DNA of 64,000 nucleotides from Amoebophrya sp. A120. Taxonomy: Eukaryota; Sar; Dinophyceae; Syndiniales; Amoebophryaceae. The position numbers were made by a program, and so were the translations under genes. Shown in pieces: positions 21,601 through 30,084 of this stretch (positions are counted from its first letter, which is position 1; the number at the start of each line of letters is the position of its first letter). The stretch is from contig CAJINV010000021.1 in assembly GCA_905178155.1 (NCBI GenBank), positions 160,360-224,359 of the forward strand, read 5' to 3'. The notes beneath the pieces were generated by a model. It saw nothing but the letters and a program-made list of their open reading frames with translations. It was not told where the DNA came from and ran no database searches.

Positions 21601-24600
21601 TCCAGTAAGTGAGCCGCGCGGGAGCTGCTGCGAGAGGGATGTATTGGCAATGAAATTGACAAAGACAAACTCACGCTCGTCCACCTCCTCTGGTGGTACA
21701 AAACCAAAAGCCGAGGCAGCTGCAGAGCCAAAAGCAAAAGAAGATACGATGCTAAAAGCAACCTCGCCCTCAGAAGCAACTACAAACGTCGCCGAACAAA
21801 AAGTAGGCGGAGAGCTGCTCGCAGTAGAAGCGTCTGGTCGAGTCGACGGGGAAGCACGCGCGAAAAGTTCCTTCACTTCACCCCCCGCTGTGAAAATGAA
21901 TAAAAAAATTGCGAATAAAAGAAAGCCGATCAGTGAGGAAGAGCTTCTGGCGAGGATGTTGCAGTCCTCACGACCCGCGGAGGCAGGCAGGAAGCAGATC
22001 AAGCCGCAAGTGGAGGCGGAGAAGGAAGCGGTGCAAAATCGTCTTTCCGCAGCCTGCACGTCGTGCTACGGCACAAGAACTACTTCTAGCGATGCTGCAG
22101 ATCACACTACTACTTCCACTACATCTGTTGTGGTTGTTCCAACTACCACAGCAACAGAAAATGCAGGCGCCGAAAAAGTGAAAATCAAGGTTCACGACGA
22201 GCAGACGTGTGATGATATGGAAAACACGCACGATGAGAACGGTAGAAACCTCGAGGATAAGAACAGTTGTTGTAAAGATAGCCACACGAGTACGAGTTCC
22301 AACCTTCATGATCACCCGCCGGAGGTGGAAACGAATTCTCCCACCGCGCCGGCAGCTTCTTCTCTGTCGCACCCCCAGACGAGCCGTGACTTGGTGGAGC
22401 AAGCCGATTTGTCGCTTTGCCAAGCCTCAGAGGTGGAGAAGCACGAGTCTTCCGTGTCCGTGAATGCGCCAGAGGGGGAGTGGGAGGAGTCGAGCTCCGC
22501 GGCGTCCTCTGGACCACCTCCCGGTCGTCCTGAAGATACAATCAGCAACGTACTAGCGGAGGCGGTTGAGTCTGTTTGTGAGACTAGTAGCGGTGATCAT
22601 TCACATTCTCTGACGAGCAAGCATCGTCCTCACGTGGTTGCCGATTCTGTCGTATCCACTAGCAGTAGTACCGCATCTGCAGAAGTAGTAGAAGTGTCTG
22701 AACCAGAAGCAGGCGCGGAACTACGACACCACCGCAGCAAGAACGTCGACCACCAAGGAAATGAGAAGGACTCCATCAAGGAAAGCGAAATTAAAATTCC
22801 CACCGGGATGGATGCTAGTGCCGACCCAGGGCTAAGCCTAAGCAGGATGCTGGAGGATGATAGACCTAGACGAGAAGATCTTTTGGTTATGACGGTGGAC
22901 TGCGAGGACGAGGAGGGCCGGGTGAATTCTCACCCAGCGCAGCAGATGACGACTTCTAGCACATCAATGAGTGCAGCAACAAGCACTTCTGAGGGGAATG
23001 TTTTGATGAAAGAGAGTCATGTATTAGCGGAAAACCAGGACGATAATTCTCCTTCTTCAACCTGCTCTGACGAGGAAAGTTCACAAGAAGACTGCCCCCT
23101 TCTCCCCTTCTTTGCCGGCGTGGAAATGCCTACCAGTGAGGAAATTGCCGCGGCTCTTGCGGAATCTTCGATGGTGGTACTCAACGACGCTACGGGTGGT
23201 TGTTCTTTGGGGGAAGAAGAAGGCGGTTCTCCAGCAGTGGATGAGAATCCGGAAATTGGTGAAGAGGACGGGACGGTTCACGATGCTCCACCGCCAACAA
23301 AGGAACACAACGCATGGTCCCGCTCTGGTTCCCCTCCTGTAGTTGCTGGTGCTGTGAACGCTGGCCTGGATGGTAGAAATGCAATCGGCACGGGCACCAA
23401 AGATGGCCAAGAATACGTTGCGAAGGTCGACGGCGATTCTAGTCGTGTCGTCCTCAAGGCTTCTGGCCCAATCGCGAATAATGTCACGCACGGAGCGGAC
23501 TTGAACAACCAAGATAGTGGTTTTTCCATACCAGGAGCGAGTTACAGCCATTTTAAAGATGAGACCGAAAATTGCGTCCCTCTCCAGGAGCGGCCCGCAA
23601 GGGACAAAATCAAGCCGTCTAGTAGGAGCTCCCCCGGAACCGGAGCTGTTGATCATAATCAAAGTAGAGAACCAGCAGTGTTAGGACAAGCTGCTCTTCC
23701 GCAAGTACAAGAACGCGGCGGTTCGCAACAAGGAGAAAAACTAGACAACCTACTTCCAGGAGTCGTGCCGAAAAACAAAGACAAGCTTTCAACAGTAACA
23801 GAAGTGCATGATGTACGAATAAATCCCTCGTCGCAGTCCCAAGACCGAAGTAAAATCACAGCTGCCACGACTTCCAGCGCTTCATCGAGCACGGCAATCG
23901 GTAGATCTCTTGTTGGACCCGCCCCTGCCGCTCCTCTCGTGAAGACAATTCCACAGCGAATAGGGCACTCGGATTACTTCGATGATCTCGAGTCTGATGA
24001 GGACGACCTTGCTTTCCGTGCGGCGGCAGATAAAGAGGCGCAGAAGAATCATGAACTGCAAGAAGAAGCTGCTTCACGAGGACACGTTGAGGAGAATCTA
24101 AGGCTTCACGTCGGCAATTCAGGTTCTTCTTCAAGCTCGAGCTCAAGGAATGTCCTCGGTGAAGAATCGAAAACTCACTCCGAGCTAGGGCCGTACAAAA
24201 GAGCTACAACTAGCGAGGAAAACAGGCGAGAAGACGAGGCTGCACAACACATTTCCGCCGAAAAGCACAGCAATTCGGTCAGCAACGTTTTGAACATGCT
24301 ACTGACATCGACAACTTGCGCAGAAGCTCCTGCACCACAGCAAGACGAGTGCAGCTTACTTTTGCGTAGTTCTTCCGCACCTCCGAAGCCACCGGTGAAC
24401 CCGATGCAGGACGGCGTCAGTTGTTTTGCATCTTCATCTTCCGCATCCGCTGGCACAGATGTTGCTAAGGGTCGCACTTTAGAACACCGCGCTCGTGCTT
24501 CCGGCTTGGCCGAAAGCGAGGCAGCGCAGCAGGCGCGCGGTGTTCCTGGAACCAAGGAGAAGCAGGCTCCACTTATAATTGGCAGCGGTGAAGAGGAAAG

Positions 24601-27600
24601 TGAAATGAAGCGTATAGTTCGTCCTCCACATGTACAAAGTGGACCTGCCGCATCTTCAACTGGAGCTGCTAATATACAGACCGTCCCTCAGCAGGACAAC
24701 GACACGTCGGACAACCACGACTCACAGCCCTGGCGGGCACTGCTTCTGGAGAACCACGAGCGCGACAGCCGCGCGAGCCGGCGCGAAAAGCTTCGAATGA
24801 AAAATCTGGAGGAGGAAAGGGAAAGGGAACATCGGGCGAAGAACCTCCACGGGTGTCGTACTACAAATAATTCCACCACGGTAGAGCGCGAAGATAAGTA
24901 CAACTACCCTAGCCGAGGCCAAACAATGTTGACGGACTCCAATTCATCCACCTTCGGAAGTAGGCGCGAAAACAGCCAAAATGACTACGACTACGATAGG
25001 AAAGCACTGACCGCTACTTCATCTGAAGAACCTGCTCCGAGAAAGCTCCTGGGCCCGAGCGACCGGCAGCTTCAGGCAGAGATGCGCTTTAGCCGTTACT
25101 GCGCAGTGGACCAGACATGCTCCGAAACGGATTCGGATAACGGGGCGGAATATGAAAGAAGCCCGTTTTCCGACCCTTCACTGTCGGATGAGGAAGCGGA
25201 GACGCCGGATAGAGGCAGAAATGACATCAATAAACAGCAGGAACACGAGGACATTGCAGCGATGGATGCTGCTACAAATGCTATCGAGCCAAAAAGTAAG
25301 ATCGAGAAGCACGACCAGGCACCGCCTGTTACTGGACTCGGGTCTTGTGATCATCAACAGGGCATAGAGCCGCGAATGAGTCAGACCGCGAATAATGTGA
25401 GCGGGAGCTCCTCGTCGTCCGCCACCGCTGAGCGTCTATGGCCTTCGCAAATTGTTGATGGTGGCCAAAAAGCCAGAAACGGTTCGTGGGTGCCTCCTGC
25501 GCCACAAGCAGCGCAAACGACAAAAATGCCTTCTGCTACTTCTTCAAAGTGTCCTCCTTCTAGTGCTTCTCCTGGCATATCAAGTGCTACTCATCTTGCC
25601 TGGACAACTAGTAGCGCGCCAATCTCTACGACTACGGGTTCGGGTGGTTCCGTCTCCTCTCTTCTAACGAGCGAAGCTCTGCAGCGGCTAGATGATGCGT
25701 CGACAGCGAGCAAGATGATTTTTGCAGGAGCTCCTCCTGACGAGGAGATGAGGATGACGATGGTGGAAAACCACAAGGAAAATCATGCAAGTAGTCCAGG
25801 TGCTCCGTTTACAAGTTCTGCTTCTGGTGCATCTAGCGCAATCACAACTACTTCCGCCTCGAACAACTGTTCATCATCATCTCCTGCGGCCACCAACTTT
25901 GCTTCCTACATGACTAACCGACTGAGGAATACGCAGAACGAAGTGTTTGGCTACCCTATTGGACTAACGGGGTTGCGGAACTACAAGGGCCGCGGGAATT
26001 TGATGCTGATGACGTCGACGGCGGACTGCATGGGCAGCACAACTGGAGGAGGATCCTCCTCGTCAAGCGGTATTAACGCGCAAAAAGAGCATCACAATTC
26101 CACTCTTCTCGTCCAACAGTCTAAATCTGGGAATAGCAGCAACGGCAAAACGTCATCCTCTTCGAACAAGTTCATGACCTTGAAGACCATTCCGGAGGAC
26201 CGCGCGCTGTCGGAATCGTCCGAAGAGCCGGACTTTTTTGTAATTGAGGAAAAGCACGACATGAAGCCGAGTCGGTCCTGCGTGTCTGTGGCGGGATCCA
26301 AGGCCGCGTCGAAAGCGGCAGTGCTGTCGAAGGCGTCTTCCAAGGCGGCGCCGAAAGCGAGCAGGAGCAGCGGTGGTAGCGCATTGATGAAACAAGCTGC
26401 GCCGTCCGCTCCTGGGGTCTATCTCGTGTCGTCCGCACCAGAAAGCAGCACATCAGAGCGAATGTTTTCAAGCGGCACGACAAGTGTAGGTGCGACCAGT
26501 ACATGTTTGCAAACTAGAAGCATGGAAGCAGAGCAAATGAAGACTGTTCCACCTTCTCTGCCTCCGCGCTTGTCTATGTCGCCTTCATCCGGCGGGATCC
26601 GAAACAGAAGCCCTTCATCTCCCACCGCGGCGCGCAACAGGGCAGGAATTAGCTGCACAAGAGGTTCGTGTGCAGATGTCTTGCTTCGGCCGGAAGGAGA
26701 GGTGGAACTTCGCCGGGAACACGGTGGCCTCGAAGCAGGGACAGCAAGAAGTAGTGCGAGCCTTGACGTCCGTGACGACTCCTCCGCGTTTCTATCTCCG
26801 CTGCGAAGGCAGCGCAAGCCGGTTCCGGGAATGGCGGGCGTTCATCTTCGTGCGCCAACTGCTAGTACTGGGTCGTGTGGCGCTGCTGGTGAAGCATTGG
26901 TGTCGACGAAAAATCAAGGCACTAGCACACCATTACAACCAGCAGCGTCGTCTTCAGTGGAAGCTGCAACCAATCAGCCGGCATATGTAGTGTCTGACGA
27001 AATGAAGAAGAGGAACCTGAAACGAAAGAGCTACGGCCACTCGGATGAACGAGGTGCTCCTGCACAGGACCCCTGCGCGGGCGGCGCTTTGCCTAAAAGA
27101 AATACGAGCACAATAGCAAACAACCGCTCAACAGATCGCATCGTGCTTGAAGTAGATAATTCCAATTCTCCTTCTTTTTTTTCGTCGTTTCCGGATCGCA
27201 AAAGGCCCACCGCCGCAATGACGGGCTCTAAGCAGAGGAAACTTGACGCCGCTGTTCATCTTGATAGCGAGGCGGCGAATAATGAGGAACACAGGCTCGG
27301 CTCAAAACGCTCCCCACCGCCCCCGGCACCAACGTCTCTCCAAGAGGTCGAACCCTCTCCCTTCTCGCCTAGAGGTCATGCAGATGTTGACGAGCTGAAG
27401 TGCAGCAGCAGTATGGCAGCTGCATCTTCAAGTAGGGGACACGCCGGAGTACCCGGCGGCGTAAGGGACCGGTGGACCACGAATTCTATTCTAAATAAGC
27501 CCGCACGACCGGCGCAATCCACTGCGGCAAGTGCAAATCCTATTATTGTTCCGGATGAAGCAGGTCGTTGTGCAGGAGGGATTAGAGACGTAGATGCGGC

Positions 27601-28663
27601 TTCATCTCGGGCTTTGCCACACTCCTCGTCTTCTTCATCATCGAAGAGACCGAGGGAGCGGGAGGACAGCGATACTGTTGAAAATAAAACGTGTCCTCTT
27701 CCTGCCCTCGCCGACCTCGTCGCAGTTGATGGAATAAACTCGTGTGAGGAAGAACAAATTACAACGGAGGCAAGACGACCATATTTTGCAGCACTGAAGG
27801 AACCACGAGCTGCACCAGAACTCATTCCTGCACCACCTCCTGCAACAGAAGGAGTCATTAACGGGAGGAAAAAATGTCGGAATCCACTTCTGGTTCTGTC
27901 AACATCACGTCAACATACTGATGATAGTTCATCTCCACGCTGCAGGACGAGAAGTGCCGCTGCTACTGACGATCATCCGGAAGTAGATGCTGAAGAGCTG
28001 AAGCCGCTTTTGAAGGTGAGGGAAAACGACCTGCCGGTCGTGGAGCAGCCCGTCGACAGCACACAAGGGGCACGGGAGCACCCCCACCGTCCAGAAGAAC
28101 CTCGTCGGCCGGCAGCCGAAAAGCACGCAAGGAATAAAGGAAGGCTTCCGCCTGCTGAGCACGAAACAACACGGAGCGAGAACGGGACGCGTTCTTTCAA
28201 CGGCCAAGAGCAAAAGGTAGTTCGAGTTGAGGAGGATCCTCTGGCTTCGAAGCGACTTGTCGGAGAACTACCACCTGACGAGGAGAGGCTGGGAAAGTAC
28301 TGCATTAGCCGTGGTGAAGATGAGGATCAACACGAAAACCAACCGCAGCAAAGCAACAAACGCCGTAGAAGGAGAAGAAGTGATTCATTTTCAGGAGAGG
28401 AGAATGAAGCTGCAGCCAAAAAAAGTCGTCGCGCTAGGCAAGACCAAGATCATTTTGAACAAAGGGATGCTTGCGCGGAAAGAAATACAAGCAAGCGCTC
28501 CACGGCTGGCACTGCGTGTATTGCGGTCCAAACCGAGCGCCGCCTATTCGCATCGGTGGGCGTCCAAACGGATAAACAAAAAACGGTAGGACGACCAGAA
28601 ACCAGCACCAAGGCAGTTGCCGCGGCCACCGATGAACCCCTTCTGAGTACGCGCGGAAGGTAA
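18668..28663 (+). CDS. Giant intronless low-complexity protein, 3331 aa
   Basis: A single uninterrupted frame of 9996 nt from ATG 18668. The protein is dominated by Ser, Thr, Ala, Glu, Pro and Lys, with poly-Ser and poly-acidic tracts (for example SSSDSESSSSDSDSSGSS), Ala/Ser/Lys repeats near 26290-26360 (SKAASKAAVLSKASSKAAPKAS) and a basic RRRRRRSDS near the C-terminus that could be a nuclear localisation signal. A short motif recurs near the end as AVQTE and GVQTD. I see no enzymatic domain, membrane span or signal peptide. Most is predicted to be disordered; scaffold, nuclear or RNP roles are guesses. No intron or introner interrupts it although most neighbours are invaded. Length and absence of stops across 10 kb make coding certain. 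Confidence 0.9.
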   Translation: MTTKMGFSFSTTSTPDGVAAERAHSRSRSCARKPPPGSFSFGPKMNLQRQRGRTVSPTSSTTRGLSLNRNHLNYSTFFTGKNCNTQRVNFCNDYDDDVVDQDADIEDEQKRRTTGQHGPAQLSKTAGGGEASVFFSNSAGTKDGWSTSTLQHPSAPYFYSSNSSRSTTQKNPDNDQHFVSRPYGASLDEEADNKKNALSSSPAASRGGTGATRSQRVINDWSSCSSYNDNRANKENNSSRRGPYSDRSRSRMRVPGPNKDSRTRAGGNDQNHASQKMRTPRSAAVACNDRREMMDKDKRGPRSRSAAPTIFRNGASARRKSGSLVRRPRDCYERDDVVERPRFLAEHGGCGGRAAATQRGTKEGQQEGPDERDREHPPREVDGNGRGFAGRLLPDALVATAATVPSQKSQGVEGPRRGVRRVDLPEQTNKSAQASTTTCNSRGQLLDVTTSQPDGSMRHDLKSAPGLCDKIKTPDNEAKEDSSSDSESSSSDSDSSGSSAKEVEQAEKKDVKTLPGRALEEQPPGKKFLVKASGASSSFSSTISRSAARTPGDSAERPSGGESNKPFKNPLRPFSIFTSRDAAGGGLQPFSKELFRKMLVHPPGGGSTTSSTEDPGTTVLPTTKRPATAGTLMKNPAPLALPPPAVSKAKVMVAKANAVSPTELSLKSTTCTSTARENFYGATSKAAVVLGAPPARSTAAAMVLSPAKAAGSTTAPPVTSARSSVSAAEPLHGKAGSVVGDHGTIEHLVVVPTTVPKSASRRTTVVQVGAAAPAASSKAASVVPPVVDRNPGTTALVPGVPAFSKSSTVVRSSSSSSSTHSGASGGGGSTVPAGRARQLSCAAAAKPRSPPPPPAAVVVEAAKRLLMKGTRPACTLPSAAAPAGPEVLPVKGSTVVESAGPTPIADVVDKMKDDVKKPDEDKTKSSSPPHHQQAKEENSIGIVIAEEATSTSPTTPTSLKKVTDDEDKKQGKQEEDHRPVSEPRGSCCERDVLAMKLTKTNSRSSTSSGGTKPKAEAAAEPKAKEDTMLKATSPSEATTNVAEQKVGGELLAVEASGRVDGEARAKSSFTSPPAVKMNKKIANKRKPISEEELLARMLQSSRPAEAGRKQIKPQVEAEKEAVQNRLSAACTSCYGTRTTSSDAADHTTTSTTSVVVVPTTTATENAGAEKVKIKVHDEQTCDDMENTHDENGRNLEDKNSCCKDSHTSTSSNLHDHPPEVETNSPTAPAASSLSHPQTSRDLVEQADLSLCQASEVEKHESSVSVNAPEGEWEESSSAASSGPPPGRPEDTISNVLAEAVESVCETSSGDHSHSLTSKHRPHVVADSVVSTSSSTASAEVVEVSEPEAGAELRHHRSKNVDHQGNEKDSIKESEIKIPTGMDASADPGLSLSRMLEDDRPRREDLLVMTVDCEDEEGRVNSHPAQQMTTSSTSMSAATSTSEGNVLMKESHVLAENQDDNSPSSTCSDEESSQEDCPLLPFFAGVEMPTSEEIAAALAESSMVVLNDATGGCSLGEEEGGSPAVDENPEIGEEDGTVHDAPPPTKEHNAWSRSGSPPVVAGAVNAGLDGRNAIGTGTKDGQEYVAKVDGDSSRVVLKASGPIANNVTHGADLNNQDSGFSIPGASYSHFKDETENCVPLQERPARDKIKPSSRSSPGTGAVDHNQSREPAVLGQAALPQVQERGGSQQGEKLDNLLPGVVPKNKDKLSTVTEVHDVRINPSSQSQDRSKITAATTSSASSSTAIGRSLVGPAPAAPLVKTIPQRIGHSDYFDDLESDEDDLAFRAAADKEAQKNHELQEEAASRGHVEENLRLHVGNSGSSSSSSSRNVLGEESKTHSELGPYKRATTSEENRREDEAAQHISAEKHSNSVSNVLNMLLTSTTCAEAPAPQQDECSLLLRSSSAPPKPPVNPMQDGVSCFASSSSASAGTDVAKGRTLEHRARASGLAESEAAQQARGVPGTKEKQAPLIIGSGEEESEMKRIVRPPHVQSGPAASSTGAANIQTVPQQDNDTSDNHDSQPWRALLLENHERDSRASRREKLRMKNLEEEREREHRAKNLHGCRTTNNSTTVEREDKYNYPSRGQTMLTDSNSSTFGSRRENSQNDYDYDRKALTATSSEEPAPRKLLGPSDRQLQAEMRFSRYCAVDQTCSETDSDNGAEYERSPFSDPSLSDEEAETPDRGRNDINKQQEHEDIAAMDAATNAIEPKSKIEKHDQAPPVTGLGSCDHQQGIEPRMSQTANNVSGSSSSSATAERLWPSQIVDGGQKARNGSWVPPAPQAAQTTKMPSATSSKCPPSSASPGISSATHLAWTTSSAPISTTTGSGGSVSSLLTSEALQRLDDASTASKMIFAGAPPDEEMRMTMVENHKENHASSPGAPFTSSASGASSAITTTSASNNCSSSSPAATNFASYMTNRLRNTQNEVFGYPIGLTGLRNYKGRGNLMLMTSTADCMGSTTGGGSSSSSGINAQKEHHNSTLLVQQSKSGNSSNGKTSSSSNKFMTLKTIPEDRALSESSEEPDFFVIEEKHDMKPSRSCVSVAGSKAASKAAVLSKASSKAAPKASRSSGGSALMKQAAPSAPGVYLVSSAPESSTSERMFSSGTTSVGATSTCLQTRSMEAEQMKTVPPSLPPRLSMSPSSGGIRNRSPSSPTAARNRAGISCTRGSCADVLLRPEGEVELRREHGGLEAGTARSSASLDVRDDSSAFLSPLRRQRKPVPGMAGVHLRAPTASTGSCGAAGEALVSTKNQGTSTPLQPAASSSVEAATNQPAYVVSDEMKKRNLKRKSYGHSDERGAPAQDPCAGGALPKRNTSTIANNRSTDRIVLEVDNSNSPSFFSSFPDRKRPTAAMTGSKQRKLDAAVHLDSEAANNEEHRLGSKRSPPPPAPTSLQEVEPSPFSPRGHADVDELKCSSSMAAASSSRGHAGVPGGVRDRWTTNSILNKPARPAQSTAASANPIIVPDEAGRCAGGIRDVDAASSRALPHSSSSSSSKRPREREDSDTVENKTCPLPALADLVAVDGINSCEEEQITTEARRPYFAALKEPRAAPELIPAPPPATEGVINGRKKCRNPLLVLSTSRQHTDDSSSPRCRTRSAAATDDHPEVDAEELKPLLKVRENDLPVVEQPVDSTQGAREHPHRPEEPRRPAAEKHARNKGRLPPAEHETTRSENGTRSFNGQEQKVVRVEEDPLASKRLVGELPPDEERLGKYCISRGEDEDQHENQPQQSNKRRRRRRSDSFSGEENEAAAKKSRRARQDQDHFEQRDACAERNTSKRSTAGTACIAVQTERRLFASVGVQTDKQKTVGRPETSTKAVAAATDEPLLSTRGR

Positions 28664-30084
28664 CAACTGGGGCTAGAGCACAGTCATTGGCTAGAAAGAT
28701 CAGAAGTTCAGATTTTGCTGATATGCATCTGGGTTCATTCACAGGAATGTCGACGTCATGTGTTTCGTCTTTGGTTGAGTCTGGTAAACTGAGAGTTGGA
28801 GATGATCACGATCAACCCTATTTTACAACTCTACAGGTTGCGGCTCCGCATGGCAGGCGGCCGTCTCGCGGGGTCGAGAAAAGAAGCGCAGAAAAACACC
28901 ATAATCGTCTACAATGAGGATGAGAAAACGTTCTCTCGCCTCGACATTGATACGCTGGAACTGGTCGGTGGCAGCGCAAAGCGGGTGGAGCAGCTGGTGG
29001 CACGAGAACGTTATTAGCGGCGAGAAGGATAGTACGGAAACAAAACAAACAGATGAAGGGCGAAAACCAGGCTTTCTTGGTCATCTTCATAGTAGTAAAA
29101 ATGTCTTACCGATGAACCAGGAACTTCAAAACCAAAACAGTCAAATAGTACAAGCGGCATGTTGTATCTGTATGTCATCTCCTGGTCTTGCGGTCTTCTT
29201 TGCATATTGCCTGTAAGCATGTGTTTTTCATAAGAATTGAGACTGACATGTACGCAAAGCAGAAGCTGCGCTTGTCGCTCCTGCTGGTGTTGTTCTAAGG
29301 TTAATATCCTGGCGCTGGCGGATTGTGATTGAGATTGATTTATGTTTATCGTCCGGATCATCATTCCATGATAATGCATGTTCACGTTTTGCTTTTGGTT
29401 TTGGCTATGATCGTGAAAGGACAAGCATCATGGCGAAGGCTGCGATCGCGCCGCATGTGCTGATGAAACTCGGATCTGACGAGCCAGTTTTAGTGGTAAA
29501 TTTTCCGGAAAGATCCGAGGCAGGGTTTTGTTACGGTTTTCGGAGAAGTCGAAGGGATCTGGATCAAGGAAAACAAAGATACGAGATCTATTATGGCAAC
29601 CCTACTAACTTTGAGATCGAACGACATAGTTTCCTGCTCCGTTTTGGCTTCGCGCTCACCCCGCTCTTTTTGCCTTTTTTTTTGGTTTTGGCGATCGCCT
29701 CCGTGGTCCGATATTTTTGGTAGTGTCTCGAAAACATCAGCTCCCACTCGTCGTTCAATTGCTTTTTGAGGATCCTCCTTCCCCGCCATTTGTTGACCTG
29801 CTTTCTTAAAAGATTATGATCCACCTCGTCACATCGTCATCGAGCAATACAATCGAGACACGAAGCCAGCGGAGAAATGTACTTAACCATGGCTGCTCCC
29901 TCGCAGCACACCATGGCGCCTCATTGCGTCGTGCCAACGACGTCCCTCGGCGGAGATCGTTGGCGGGATATATAGTTTTTAGACCAGCGCCAGTGCCCTT
30001 ATGAACTAGACCTGTTGCAGTCGAGTCGAGCAACAGTTATTCTCGTCCGGTCGCCAGCTCTGGAACCGGCGCGCGACCTCTAAC
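28664..30084. other. Intergenic with possible small exons
   Basis: 28796-29017 could encode a 73-aa product (ending VEQLVARERY) preceded by an acceptor-like CTCTACAG; coding-like composition but no family. Apart from that stretch and the ORF at 29430 I see nothing. No introner TIRs. Confidence 0.3.
29430..29723 (+). CDS. Possible small membrane protein, 97 aa
   Basis: ATG 29430 (MAKAAIAPHVLMKLGSDEP) to a stop at 29721. The N-terminal part is mixed charge; the C-terminus has a strong hydrophobic segment (FALTPLFLPFFLVLAIASVVRYF), suggesting a tail-anchored protein. No family recognised. Overlapping minus-strand frames are Lys/Arg-rich and less convincing. Could be chance. Confidence 0.3.
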   Translation: MAKAAIAPHVLMKLGSDEPVLVVNFPERSEAGFCYGFRRSRRDLDQGKQRYEIYYGNPTNFEIERHSFLLRFGFALTPLFLPFFLVLAIASVVRYFW

